This document shows positions 45,493-54,625 of a stretch of 64,000 nt of DNA, piece by piece; the stretch's first letter is position 1, and each line of letters opens with the position of its first letter. Source of the DNA: Cellvibrionaceae bacterium (lineage in GTDB: Bacteria; Pseudomonadota; Gammaproteobacteria; Pseudomonadales; Cellvibrionaceae). The stretch covers positions 1 through 64,000 of the forward strand of contig JANQJP010000002.1 of NCBI GenBank assembly GCA_028281575.1, written 5' to 3'. Below the pieces are notes generated by a model that was not told the origin of the DNA, did not search any database, and worked only from the letters and a program-made list of their open reading frames with translations. The position numbers and the translations under genes are program-made.

Positions 45493-48189
45493 ATGCATCA
45501 AAAAAGAAAAATAGTTGGTTTCCTGGTAGTGATTAGTCGCGCGTATTTTTTATTGGCATTTCTTTTCTTTGCCGCCCCATCATATGCCCTAAGTTTTAAA
45601 GTTTCAGATATTCGCTTGGAAGGTTTACAGCGCGTGTCGGCAAGCCCAGTTTTTGCCGCGTTGTCGATTCGCGTCGGCGACACCGTCGATAGTGAGGATG
45701 TTCGCCAAAATATCCAGTCGCTTTTTAGCACCGGTTTTTTTTCTAACGTGCAAATGGCGCGCGACGGAAACGTGCTTATCGTAATTCTTCAGGAACGGCC
45801 CGCGATCAAATCGATAGAGTTCGATGGGAATAAAGCGATCAGTACTGACCAGCTCCTCGAGGTGCTCGCTGACAATGACTTGGAGGAGGGGGATATTTTG
45901 CAGAGCCAACTCTTGCAAGGTATTGCACGTGAACTCGAGCGCTCTTATATTGCTCAAGCTCGCTACGGCGCTTCGGTAGATGTGGAAATAACGGATTTAC
46001 CAAATAATTTAGTCGACATTACTATTCAAGTTGATGAAGGTAAATCTGCAAAAATTAGGCATATTAATTTTGTCGGCAATGAGGTTTTTTCCGATAGTGA
46101 GTTAAATGATCTTTTTGAATTAACTAGAGCTAAATGGACGACGTTTTTCTCAAGCAACGATCAATACGCTAAAGAAAAACTTTCGGGCGATATTGAAACG
46201 CTGGAGTCGTTTTACCTTGACCAAGGATATCTAGACTTCTCAGTGGTATCTTCGCAGATTTCGGTGAGCCCGGATAAGCGTTCGGTCTATATCACACTTA
46301 ATTTAAACGAAGGTAATATTTATACAGTTTCATCAGTGGACGTAGGTGGAGATACCATATTGCCCGAAGAAAATCTTCGTCGGCTTATTTTATTGCGTGA
46401 AGGTAATACCTATTCCCAGGCGCTGCTCGATGGGACAACAGAATACATTACGACTTTATTAGGTAACTCAGGCTACACCAACGCAAAAGTCGAAGGTATT
46501 ACGGAAAAAAATGTTGAAGACAGCACCGTTGATTTAACTTTTTTTGTTAATCCCGGTAAACGTGTTTACGTGCGCAGGATAGAATTTAGTGGAAACACTA
46601 AAACTTCTGATGAAGTCTTGCGTCGGGAGATGCGACAGATGGAGAGTTCCTCTGCGTCGAATGCCCGCATAGAACAATCGAAAGTCAGGCTTGAGCGTCT
46701 GCCCTATTTTAAACAGGTCGAAGTAGAAACCAAAGAGGTTCCGGGCAGTGATGATCTTATCGATGTCGAATATACGGTCGAGGAACAAAGCAGTGGGTCG
46801 ATTAGTGCAAGCGTTGGTTACGCAGAATTTTCTGGCCTGAATCTCGGTATAAGTGTGGAGCAATCCAACTGGTTTGGTACCGGTAAGGAAGTGAGTTTCC
46901 AAGTAAATAAAAACTTATATCAAACCATTTATAGTTTTGGTTATAACGACCCTTATTTTACTCCAGACGGGGTTAGCAGAGGTTTTTCTGCTTACTACAG
47001 TACCCGCGATACAGATCGGTTGTCGACGGTGCGTTATAGCACCGATGTCTTCGGTGGCAACATGCGTTTCGGTTATCCCATTTCCGAAATTTCCCGGCTT
47101 GATTTTAGCTTCGGCCTGGAACACCAGGAGATCACAACTGGCTCGGTTCCGCCTCAGGAAATTCGACGCAGTCCATTTTTAAATGATTTTTCGCGGTTGG
47201 TTTATGTGAACCGAACAGATCTCGATCGCGTGCTTCGCGGAGAATTCTCGGGTGAATATGCGCTGGATACCTTCCCCATTCAGCAGAATGTTTTGATCGA
47301 CGGTGAAGATGGTTTTATCGACAAGTTTGGCAACGAGTTTGATAACGCAACATTTGATATTTCCTGGAGTCGCTTTACCTTGAACCGTGGAATCCTCGCT
47401 ACGCGTGGAAGTTCTCAGCGCTTGCGCTTTGAGGCAACTATGCCGGGCAGTGATATGGAATACTTCAAGATTTTCTACGACGCCCAGGCATTTCGTCCAT
47501 TGACCCGAGACTTGACCCTGCGCTTTAAAACATCGCTGGGGTATGGCAGCGGCTATGGAAAATTAGATGAATTACCATTTTTCGAAAATTTTTATTCAGG
47601 CGGTTTTGGTTCTGTTCGAGGGTTTGAAAAGTCGACCCTGGGGCCAAAAGGTTCACTGTCTGAGGAGTATTTTCTTACCTCAGCGGGCTGGAGTGACCTG
47701 AATGGTAATGGTTTCCAGGATGCGGGAGAGAGTTTGGGTGCTGCTTTTGTGCTGTGCGATGAAGCTACGCCGGTCTCATCTGCTCGTGTACCCGGGTTAA
47801 GGGCACCGAATATCCCCGGTGGTTGTGATGTGGGTAAATTGATCAGTGAAGTCGAATTATTTGAAGATCGTCGCGGCAATGCTTTTGGTGGGAATATTCT
47901 GGTAGAATTCAGCACCGAGCTGATCTTGCCCATCCCATTTGTTGAAGATACCCGCTCTATGCAGTTGGTGGCTTTCGTGGATGCTGGCAATGTGTATTCA
48001 ACCTATTGCCGCGATACGCAGCTTAACTGTTCTAATATAGATCTTACCGAGCTGAGCTCATCTGCCGGTTTTGGCTTCACTTGGCTTTCGGGGTTTGGGC
48101 CAATGACATTTAGCTTTGCAAAGGCTTTGCACGAGAGCCCGTTTGATGATCGTGAAGTGTTCCAATTCACCTTCGGCGCAGGTTTCTAA
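45493..48189 (+). CDS. bamA: Outer membrane protein assembly factor BamA
   Basis: Omp85 protein that folds beta-barrel proteins into the outer membrane. The 898 residues are longer than the usual ~800. A signal peptide (to about 30) precedes five POTRA domains (about 33-430) and a 16-strand barrel ending GAGF. The lid-loop motif VRGF is at 708-711. It is followed by an enlarged loop with DLNGNGFQDAGE (735-746), like a calcium-binding loop, and cysteines 755 and 778; a second pair (839, 846) is in the next surface loop. It lies 5 nt after rseP and 24 nt before skp. Confidence 0.96.
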   Translation: MHQKRKIVGFLVVISRAYFLLAFLFFAAPSYALSFKVSDIRLEGLQRVSASPVFAALSIRVGDTVDSEDVRQNIQSLFSTGFFSNVQMARDGNVLIVILQERPAIKSIEFDGNKAISTDQLLEVLADNDLEEGDILQSQLLQGIARELERSYIAQARYGASVDVEITDLPNNLVDITIQVDEGKSAKIRHINFVGNEVFSDSELNDLFELTRAKWTTFFSSNDQYAKEKLSGDIETLESFYLDQGYLDFSVVSSQISVSPDKRSVYITLNLNEGNIYTVSSVDVGGDTILPEENLRRLILLREGNTYSQALLDGTTEYITTLLGNSGYTNAKVEGITEKNVEDSTVDLTFFVNPGKRVYVRRIEFSGNTKTSDEVLRREMRQMESSSASNARIEQSKVRLERLPYFKQVEVETKEVPGSDDLIDVEYTVEEQSSGSISASVGYAEFSGLNLGISVEQSNWFGTGKEVSFQVNKNLYQTIYSFGYNDPYFTPDGVSRGFSAYYSTRDTDRLSTVRYSTDVFGGNMRFGYPISEISRLDFSFGLEHQEITTGSVPPQEIRRSPFLNDFSRLVYVNRTDLDRVLRGEFSGEYALDTFPIQQNVLIDGEDGFIDKFGNEFDNATFDISWSRFTLNRGILATRGSSQRLRFEATMPGSDMEYFKIFYDAQAFRPLTRDLTLRFKTSLGYGSGYGKLDELPFFENFYSGGFGSVRGFEKSTLGPKGSLSEEYFLTSAGWSDLNGNGFQDAGESLGAAFVLCDEATPVSSARVPGLRAPNIPGGCDVGKLISEVELFEDRRGNAFGGNILVEFSTELILPIPFVEDTRSMQLVAFVDAGNVYSTYCRDTQLNCSNIDLTELSSSAGFGFTWLSGFGPMTFSFAKALHESPFDDREVFQFTFGAGF

Positions 48190-48213
48190 TTTTAGTTAGT
48201 GAGAAAAAGTGAT

Positions 48214-48726
48214 ATGAAATTAACAAAAGTGATGTTTGCAATAGCGGTGTTTGCAATAGGGCAGGTGGCCTTCGCGGGTAAAGTCGTTATATTCGATGCA
48301 CAACAGGCCATTATGCAAACATCTATGGCGAAGCAGCGTATGGAGGCGCTTCAGAAAAACCCTGAGTATGCAAAGCTTCGCGCCGAACTTGATGGCTACC
48401 AGGCCGATTTGAGTGCGCTTGCAAAAGAGGCGGAATCAAAGGGCTTAACATGGAGTGCGGAGCAGCAAGCTGAACATCGAAAAAAAGTGGAATTTATTCA
48501 GGCTGACCGCCAACTGGTTATTCAAAAACTGCAAAAAGAAAATGATGATCTGGTAAAAGGGCTGCTCGAAGAAGGCCAAAAAATGATTCCTGCGGTGTTG
48601 GAGCAATTGGTCAAGTCTGACGAAATAGACGTTATTTTGAGAAAGGAGGCGACGTTTTTTGCCTCGCCTGCTGTGGATATTACTGCAAAAGTGATTGCAG
48701 AATTAAACAAAGCTTCTTCCAAATAG
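48214..48726 (+). CDS. skp: Periplasmic chaperone Skp (OmpH)
   Basis: Trimeric chaperone holding unfolded outer-membrane proteins for BamA. The 170-residue product has a signal peptide (MKLTKVMFAIAVFAIGQVAFA, cut near residue 21 in two hydrophobic halves), a short beta region (KVVIFDAQQAIMQTS) and a long coiled-coil (about 45-135) forming the tentacle. ATG 48214 is preferred; an in-frame GTG at 48199 would add five residues. It sits between bamA and lpxD as in most gammaproteobacteria. Confidence 0.93.
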   Translation: MKLTKVMFAIAVFAIGQVAFAGKVVIFDAQQAIMQTSMAKQRMEALQKNPEYAKLRAELDGYQADLSALAKEAESKGLTWSAEQQAEHRKKVEFIQADRQLVIQKLQKENDDLVKGLLEEGQKMIPAVLEQLVKSDEIDVILRKEATFFASPAVDITAKVIAELNKASSK

Positions 48727-48739
48727 TTCGTTCGCAATT

Positions 48740-49771
48740 ATGAGTAGCAACGCCAAGGTCCACAGTCTCTCGGACCTTGCAAACATTCTGGATGCGACGC
48801 TTATTGGCGACGGTGATAGAGAAATACATGGCCTTTCCGACTTGAGGCGGGCGGGCCCGGCGGATATCTCTTTCCTTTCTTCATCAAAATATGCCGACTC
48901 TCTCGCTAAAACCCGTGCGGCGGCTGTTGTGTTGAGAGAAGGCGACGCGCGCAATTATTCAGGCGATAAGCTTGTTGTTGACGACCCCTATGCAAGTTAC
49001 GCGAGCTTGACAGCAATATTCGATGTCCGACAAAAACGCGAAACCGGGATTCACGCTTCTGCTGTTGTGCATCCGCATGCGAAACTCGGGGACAATGTTG
49101 CGATAGGTCCAAACTGTGTGATTTCCGCGGATGTAGAAATAGCCGACGGTACGGAACTCTATCCAGGTGTTTTTGTTGGAGAAAATACGCGCATCGGCGC
49201 AAACTGTTTGATCTTCGCAAACGTTTCTGTATATCACGGCGTACATATTGGTAGCGATGTTATTATTCATGCGAATACGACCATTGGCTCAGATGGTTTT
49301 GGCTTTGCTCCTGTCTCAGGTGCCTGGAGGAAAATTCATCAACTCGGTGGTGTCATTATTGGAAACCGAGTTGAGATTGGTGCTAATACGGCGATTGATC
49401 GCGGCGCGCTAGGCGATACTATTGTTGAAGACGACGTGATTATTGATAATCAGGTCCACTTGGCGCATAACGTTGTTGTTGGCTCCGGTTCTGCCATCGC
49501 CGGTTGTGTTGGCGTTGCCGGTAGTACAGAGTTTGGTAAGGGGTGCCAATTGGGTGGTGCTTGCTCTGTAGGAGGGCATTTGAAAATTGCGGACAATACG
49601 ATTTTTAGTGGTGCAACCGTTGTGACGCGTGGCAATCGAGAAGCAGACGTTTTCGCCTCGGCGGCGCCGATCCAAGACGTTAAAAGCTGGCGTAAAAACT
49701 CTGTGCGTTATCGCCAGTTAGATGAGTTATTTGCTCGGGTGAAAAAGTTAGAAAAAGACGCTGATAAATAA
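48740..49771 (+). CDS. lpxD: UDP-3-O-acylglucosamine N-acyltransferase LpxD
   Basis: Third enzyme of lipid A synthesis, adding the N-linked hydroxyacyl chain. The 343 residues contain an N-terminal uridine-binding domain (DADISFLSS-like region [15 protein letters not shown] near 35) and a left-handed beta-helix of hexapeptide repeats (about 105-310). The catalytic histidine lies in the [13 protein letters not shown] / [16 protein letters not shown] stretch (about 180-215). It is 14 nt after skp. Confidence 0.97.
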   Translation: MSSNAKVHSLSDLANILDATLIGDGDREIHGLSDLRRAGPADISFLSSSKYADSLAKTRAAAVVLREGDARNYSGDKLVVDDPYASYASLTAIFDVRQKRETGIHASAVVHPHAKLGDNVAIGPNCVISADVEIADGTELYPGVFVGENTRIGANCLIFANVSVYHGVHIGSDVIIHANTTIGSDGFGFAPVSGAWRKIHQLGGVIIGNRVEIGANTAIDRGALGDTIVEDDVIIDNQVHLAHNVVVGSGSAIAGCVGVAGSTEFGKGCQLGGACSVGGHLKIADNTIFSGATVVTRGNREADVFASAAPIQDVKSWRKNSVRYRQLDELFARVKKLEKDADK

Positions 49772-49823
49772 CCGTTGTAAGCGTTCGGAATCAAATAGTG
49801 GTTTACTTTGGGGAAAGTGTCCG

Positions 49824-50264
49824 ATGATGGATCTTCTGGAAATAAAAAAATATCTACCGCACCGTTATCCATTTTTGCTCGTGGATCGTGTTGTTGAATT
49901 AGTCGAAAACGAACGCATCGTTGTATATAAAAATATCTCTGGAAATGAGGAGGTTTTTCAGGGGCATTTCCCGCATTTTCCGGTTTTTCCTGGGGTTCTC
50001 ATTGTTGAGGCGATGGCGCAGGCTTGCGGTATCCTGGGCTTCAAATCGCAGGATAAAACACCAGACGACGGCTCAGTGTATTTGTTTGCCGGCATAGACA
50101 ACGTGAGATTTAAGCGCCAGGTTATTCCCGGGGATCGCGTATATATCGAAGCAAAAATTGTCAACGTAAAGCGTGGGATCTGGAAGTTTGATTGCACGTC
50201 AACAGTCGATGATCAATTGGTGACATCCGCCACGATAATGTGTGCCGACCGCAAGGTGAGTTAA
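49824..50264 (+). CDS. fabZ: 3-hydroxyacyl-ACP dehydratase FabZ
   Basis: Hot-dog-fold dehydratase of fatty acid elongation, competing with LpxA for hydroxyacyl-ACP. The 146 residues include [13 protein letters not shown] near residue 10 and the active-site [20 protein letters not shown] (catalytic His near 50 and Glu near 64). Its position between lpxD and lpxA is conserved and thought to help balance membrane lipids and lipid A. Confidence 0.97.
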   Translation: MMDLLEIKKYLPHRYPFLLVDRVVELVENERIVVYKNISGNEEVFQGHFPHFPVFPGVLIVEAMAQACGILGFKSQDKTPDDGSVYLFAGIDNVRFKRQVIPGDRVYIEAKIVNVKRGIWKFDCTSTVDDQLVTSATIMCADRKVS

Positions 50265-50270
50265 GGTTTT

Positions 50271-51053
50271 ATGGCGGAGAATGTCGTTCATTCGAGTGCT
50301 ATTGTTGATCCCTCGGCCGAACTCGCTGGTGATGTCCATGTTGGACCCTGGACCTATATTGGTCCTGGTGTTCAAATAGGTGCTGGCACACGCATCGACT
50401 CGCATGTTGTTGTCAAAGGACCTACTGTTATCGGTAGAGATAACCGTATCTATCAGTTCTCTTCCATCGGAGAAGACACACCCGACTTAAAATATAACGG
50501 CGAGCCCACACGCTTGGTTATCGGTGACCGTAATATTATTCGCGAAGGTGTGACCCTTCATCGCGGCACGATTCAAGATCGCTCAGAGACAACAATAGGC
50601 AATGACAACCTACTGATGGCGTATGTTCATGTCGGCCACGATAGCGTGATCGGCAACCACGCCATACTGGTAAATAATGCGGCGCTCGCCGGGCATGTAA
50701 ATATTGGCGATTGGGCGATTTTGGGTGGTTTTACGCTGGTGCATCAGTTTTGTTCCATTGGCCCTCACTGTTTTACCGGCATGGGAAGCGCGATTGGCAA
50801 AGATGTTCCCGCCTACGTGTTAGTGACTGGTGCCCCTGCTGTACCGAGAAATATCAATGCCGAGGGTCTCAAGCGTCGCGGCTTTAGCAAGGATGAAATG
50901 GCGCGCTTATCAAGCGCGTTTAAAACCATTTATCGGCGGGGTTATACGCTAGAAGAAGCTATTGACGCTTTGAGTACAGAAGCTGCTGAATGCGATAAGC
51001 TAGCGGTTCTCGTCGATTCTTTAAAAACGTCAAAACGCGGTATCACACGTTAA
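50271..51053 (+). CDS. lpxA: UDP-N-acetylglucosamine O-acyltransferase LpxA
   Basis: First enzyme of lipid A synthesis. The 260-residue beta-helix protein has hexapeptide repeats from residue 8 (SSAIVDPSAELAGDVHVGP), the catalytic-histidine region LLMAYVHVGHDSVIGNH near 120, and a C-terminal helical domain starting AEGLKRRGFS near 200. It begins 6 nt after fabZ with AAGG upstream. Confidence 0.97.
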   Translation: MAENVVHSSAIVDPSAELAGDVHVGPWTYIGPGVQIGAGTRIDSHVVVKGPTVIGRDNRIYQFSSIGEDTPDLKYNGEPTRLVIGDRNIIREGVTLHRGTIQDRSETTIGNDNLLMAYVHVGHDSVIGNHAILVNNAALAGHVNIGDWAILGGFTLVHQFCSIGPHCFTGMGSAIGKDVPAYVLVTGAPAVPRNINAEGLKRRGFSKDEMARLSSAFKTIYRRGYTLEEAIDALSTEAAECDKLAVLVDSLKTSKRGITR

Positions 51054-51083
51054 TTCGCGTCTAAATTAGATTGATGCGCAGTC

Positions 51084-52238
51084 ATGTCTGAGAAAAAACT
51101 GACAAAAATAATGATTGTCGCTGGAGAGCAATCGGGCGACATACTGGGTGCCGGTTTAATCGAGCAAATAAAACGTTTGTTTCCCGACTGTCAATTTTGT
51201 GGAATTGGCGGTGAGCGTATGCTGAAACTGGGTTTTGAGAGTTATTACCCAATGGATCGGCTCTCGGTTATGGGTTTTGTTGAGCCGCTCAAACGTTTGC
51301 CAGAACTCTTACGTATGCGGGCCAAAGTGAAACGTGAGCTAAAAGACACAGCGCCCGATATTTTTGTTGGTATTGATTCGCCGGATTTTAATCGAAATAT
51401 CGAAGCGGAGGCCAAAAAACTCGGCATCCTCAGTGTCCACTATGTCAGTCCCTCCGTTTGGGCCTGGCGCAGGGGAAGAATTAAGAAAATCAAAAAGTCT
51501 GTCGATTTAATGCTCACGCTTTTCCCGTTTGAAGCGGATTTATATCGCGAACACGATGTCGATGTGTGCTTTGTCGGTCATCCATTGGCAGATGCATTCA
51601 AGTTGGAACCGGATCAAGTGACAGCGCGCGACAAACTTGGAATAAAACACGCTATTCCACTGTGCGCATTGATGCCGGGTAGTCGCAAGTTTGAAGTAGG
51701 TTTTCTGCTGCCGGTTATGCTGGATGTTGCCCAGCGCCTGAAAACTGAATTTCCGGCCATCGAATTTGTTTTGCCGGCGGCTAATGCCAATCGATTTGAG
51801 GAGGTAACGACACTGCTCGCTGATGCAGGCGAAGATTGCATTCACCTCCTCAATGGCCAGAGTCATGTCGCGATGGAAGCTGCAGATTTTGTCATTATGG
51901 CTTCGGGTACGACGACGCTCGAGGCTATGCTGTTAAAACGCCCGATGATTATTACCTACAAGTGGCCGCGCCTGACTTGGGAAATTTTGTCGCGCATGGT
52001 CAAGGTAAACTATGTCGGTTTGCCAAATTTACTCGCGGGAAAAGAAGTTGCCCCCGAGCTTTTGCAGGCTGAAGCGACCAGCGAAAAGGTTTTGGCGCAT
52101 GCTCGCGAACTTGTGATCGCACAAAGCGCAAACGAGGAAAATGAAACTGTTCGCTGCTTCCATGATTTACATATCGCGCTGCGACGGAACGCCAGCCAAA
52201 AGGCAGCACAAGCCATTGTTGAACGTTGGAGCGCTTAG
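51084..52238 (+). CDS. lpxB: Lipid-A-disaccharide synthase LpxB
   Basis: GT-B glycosyltransferase condensing UDP-diacylglucosamine with lipid X. The 384 residues include the N-terminal [19 protein letters not shown] (about 9-27), [12 protein letters not shown] near 43, [16 protein letters not shown] near 122, the PGSRKFEV loop near 197 and [18 protein letters not shown] near 275. Membrane association is expected through hydrophobic patches. It ends one nucleotide before rnhB. Confidence 0.97.
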   Translation: MSEKKLTKIMIVAGEQSGDILGAGLIEQIKRLFPDCQFCGIGGERMLKLGFESYYPMDRLSVMGFVEPLKRLPELLRMRAKVKRELKDTAPDIFVGIDSPDFNRNIEAEAKKLGILSVHYVSPSVWAWRRGRIKKIKKSVDLMLTLFPFEADLYREHDVDVCFVGHPLADAFKLEPDQVTARDKLGIKHAIPLCALMPGSRKFEVGFLLPVMLDVAQRLKTEFPAIEFVLPAANANRFEEVTTLLADAGEDCIHLLNGQSHVAMEAADFVIMASGTTTLEAMLLKRPMIITYKWPRLTWEILSRMVKVNYVGLPNLLAGKEVAPELLQAEATSEKVLAHARELVIAQSANEENETVRCFHDLHIALRRNASQKAAQAIVERWSA

Positions 52239-52239
52239 C

Positions 52240-52800
52240 GTGGAACTATATGCAGGTGTTGACGAAGTTGGGCGAGGCCCGTTGGCTGGTGATGTTGTAG
52301 CGGCGGCGGTTATTCTACCTGTCGAGCATGGCATTGTTGGTCTCGCAGATTCGAAAAAACTTTCTGAGCGTCGTCGCGAGGTGCTGTGCGAAGAAATCAA
52401 GCATAAAGCGATAGCGTGGTCACTAGGTCATGCTTCGGCGGAGGAAATTGATCAGATCAATATTCTCCAGGCGAGTTTACTCGCAATGAAGCGCGCAGTT
52501 GAGTCACTTTCTACCCAGCCGGATTTTGTTCGGGTCGACGGCAACAAATTGCCACAGTGGCAGTATAAATCCGAAGCGATTGTCAAAGGTGACTCCTTAT
52601 ACGAGGAGATCAGCGCTGCATCCATTGTTGCCAAGGTGTTTCGCGACAACAAAATGCTCGAATTAGATAGCGAATATCCCGGCTATGGCTTTGGACAACA
52701 CAAAGGTTATCCCACCAAGCAACACCTCGCAGCGCTCGAGACACTCGGTGCGAGCAAGGTCCACAGACGTTCCTACGCTCCAGTTAAAAAATATTTGTGA
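52240..52800 (+). CDS. rnhB: Ribonuclease HII
   Basis: Removes ribonucleotides misincorporated in DNA. GTG 52240, directly after the lpxB stop with TTGGAG upstream, gives 186 residues; the longer frame inside lpxB is rejected. The catalytic metal ligands appear in [16 protein letters not shown] (Asp-Glu), RVDGN (Asp) and [13 protein letters not shown] (Asp), with the [15 protein letters not shown] motif near 143. In most relatives dnaE follows; here a PilZ gene does, after 171 nt. Confidence 0.96.
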   Translation: MELYAGVDEVGRGPLAGDVVAAAVILPVEHGIVGLADSKKLSERRREVLCEEIKHKAIAWSLGHASAEEIDQINILQASLLAMKRAVESLSTQPDFVRVDGNKLPQWQYKSEAIVKGDSLYEEISAASIVAKVFRDNKMLELDSEYPGYGFGQHKGYPTKQHLAALETLGASKVHRRSYAPVKKYL

Positions 52801-52971
52801 TTTATTAGCTCGAATTGGTCGGCTATTTGTATATCCAAATTAGTCGTCGTCAAGTTACTGCGATTTTATTTCCATTTTGTAGGCTTATGAGCTATACCCT
52901 TAAATATAGCTATAAGAATATCGAACACCTATTTGGTGTTAGCTTTGCGAGTTGAAATGGGAGGAAGTGTT

Positions 52972-53475
52972 ATGCAGCACAAGTCGTTCACTCCAAATCA
53001 AGACTCAGTTAACAGATCACATACTTCAACGATCGACGCAAAAACGGTCGGTCAGGAAATGATGATGCGCCGATTTATCCGACATCCATCTGCAATTCCG
53101 ATTGATTTTGATATCGTTGAACAGGAGCATTCCGCCCATTCTCCGTTGATTAATGTCAGCAGGGGAGGTTTGTGTTTTAGTAGTAACAAAGCCTTACCCA
53201 TCGGCGCGACATTACATATCGAAATTCAAATCGAACAGCCTCCCTTCGAGGTGGAAGGTGCTATTGCCTGGTGCCGTCCGGATGGCGAACGCTTTACAGT
53301 GGGCGTCGCGTTTAATGACCGTTCTACAGCCTATAGCGTGAGGATGGTTGAGCAAGTATGTTATATCGAGCACTATCGGCGCTGGGCGAGAAGCTCGGAA
53401 GGCAGAGAGCTATCGAGTGAGCAAGCTGCGATGGAGTGGGTGAGTAAATACGCCGCTGATTTTCCTGCGCACTAA
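52972..53475 (+). CDS. PilZ-domain protein
   Basis: A 167-residue cytoplasmic protein. Residues about 32-135 form a PilZ domain, with the c-di-GMP-binding RRFIRHP (RxxxR) near 33 and NVSRGGLCF (N/DxSxxG) near 60. A short helical C-terminus (EQAAMEWVSKYAADFPAH) follows. ATG 52972 is chosen because GGGAGGAAGTG precedes it at ideal spacing. It may read the c-di-GMP made or degraded by the two GGDEF/EAL proteins in the window; its target is unknown. Confidence 0.88.
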   Translation: MQHKSFTPNQDSVNRSHTSTIDAKTVGQEMMMRRFIRHPSAIPIDFDIVEQEHSAHSPLINVSRGGLCFSSNKALPIGATLHIEIQIEQPPFEVEGAIAWCRPDGERFTVGVAFNDRSTAYSVRMVEQVCYIEHYRRWARSSEGRELSSEQAAMEWVSKYAADFPAH

Positions 53476-53508
53476 GTTTCGATATCGTTCTTTCACGTTA
53501 CTCATGGA

Positions 53509-53534
53509 AAGTTTCCGTTAAGTAACGGAAACTT
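53509..53534. terminator. Hairpin between convergent PilZ and membrane-protein genes
   Basis: AAGTTTCCGTT (53509-53519) pairs perfectly with AACGGAAACTT (53524-53534) around a 4-nt loop. It lies 33 nt after the PilZ stop and 5 nt from the stop of the opposite gene, so it can serve both. Confidence 0.65.
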
Positions 53535-53538
53535 CTAT

Positions 53539-54075
53539 TTACGCTGCTAGCAGTTTATCGTAACGTCGGCTGAGTAGGTCATAAAACTGCTCGCGCAGTG
53601 TCATGATCGACGCTTTGAGCTCAGCGATTTCCTGTTCACTGATATCCTGCCGTCCTATATAAACCTGCTTGCGGAAAAGCGCTATCTTTGCGCCGTACAA
53701 ACGCAGTGTTTTCTCCATGGTTTTTTCGCCAAGCATCAGCAGTTTTGCTTCGGACGACGAAAGCTTTTTGAATTCGACAACCAATTCGGAATTAATACGG
53801 TCAAGTTCCTGCTTGCGCGCGGGTGGCCAGCGCTTGCCAAAGCGCGTTGATTCAATTACCAGCGCGGAATATTTTGCGAAACTATGGTTGACGTGGCCCA
53901 CATCGGAAGATATTTCCTCAAGCAGATTTATTTTGCGGCGGCGACCACTGCCCTTGTCACTCGTTTGCCGGTCGCGCCAAACTTTGACAGCCCATAGGCA
54001 GCAAAATGTCAAAGCGATACCAATCGCGATTTTCAAGGAAGTGTCAAAAATTAGCCAAAGATTGTCAGCGTTCAT
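53539..54075 (-). CDS. Membrane-anchored coiled-coil protein, unknown function
   Basis: A 178-residue protein with one N-terminal membrane helix (about residues 13-31), a basic cytoplasmic linker (WRDRQTSDKGSGRRRK) and a helical, charge-rich remainder (about 45-178) with coiled-coil character, ending LSRRYDKLLAA. I do not recognise the family. It is transcribed leftward, after yciH in the same direction is not the case: yciH lies upstream on the same strand with an 83-nt gap, so they could share a transcript. Confidence 0.7.
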   Translation of the reverse strand: MNADNLWLIFDTSLKIAIGIALTFCCLWAVKVWRDRQTSDKGSGRRRKINLLEEISSDVGHVNHSFAKYSALVIESTRFGKRWPPARKQELDRINSELVVEFKKLSSSEAKLLMLGEKTMEKTLRLYGAKIALFRKQVYIGRQDISEQEIAELKASIMTLREQFYDLLSRRYDKLLAA

Positions 54076-54158
54076 TTAAGTCATCCACGGTGTCGAAAAG
54101 TTGACATGTTTGAGGACTAAAGCAAACTTTGATCCAATTTTAGCCTGCTACGAACTGT

Positions 54159-54485
54159 CTAGCCGCCTGCCAGTTTGACTTCGTGGCCTCGTTGTTCAAG
54201 CGCTTGTTTCAGTTTTGACCGATGGTCACCCTGGATTTCAATCACGCCATCTTTTATCGAGCCTCCCGTGCCACAGAGTTGTTTCAGCTCTTTGGTCATC
54301 TGTTTTAGCTTGTCATTGGTAAGTGCTAGCCCGGAGATGGTGGTCACTCCCTTGCCCTTGCGGCCCTTTGTTTCTCTGCGTATGCGTACAATTCCGTCCG
54401 AGGGAACCTGCCTGGAATTCTCCTCTTTTGCGCGGATTCGTCCATGTTCTGTTGAGTAAACCAGGCGTGAATCAGAATTTTTCAT
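54159..54485 (-). CDS. yciH: SUI1/eIF1-family protein YciH
   Basis: Bacterial eIF1-like protein that affects initiation fidelity in vitro. ATG 54485, after GAGAAAGAAC, gives 108 residues, identical in length to E. coli YciH. The SUI1 fold shows VRIRRETKGRKGKGVTTISGL (split, about 34-54), LKQLCGTGGSIKDGVIEIQGDH near 70 (split) and the terminal LEQRGHEVKLAGG. The physiological role is unsettled. Confidence 0.92.
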   Translation of the reverse strand: MKNSDSRLVYSTEHGRIRAKEENSRQVPSDGIVRIRRETKGRKGKGVTTISGLALTNDKLKQMTKELKQLCGTGGSIKDGVIEIQGDHRSKLKQALEQRGHEVKLAGG

Positions 54486-54572
54486 ATGTTCTTTCTCATC
54501 AAGTGTGTGCCGCACATGGAGTCGTTGACGCGCTTGGCGTATTATTCGCTGAAATAATGCGAGTTAATGTTA

Positions 54573-54582
54573 ACAGGCCCTA
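54573..54582. repeat. Intergenic ACAGGCCCTAG motif
   Basis: ACAGGCCCTAG at 54573-54583 lies in the gap upstream of the ion-channel gene. The same core (CAGGCCCT) ends both arms of the element at 37786-38031 and recurs at 1973-1980 and, inverted, at 22926-22933. It may be a fragment of a dispersed repeat. Confidence 0.35.
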
Positions 54583-54625
54583 GTGCGATAATTGCACAAT
54601 AATAACAAGCTTGGGGAGAAGCGGC

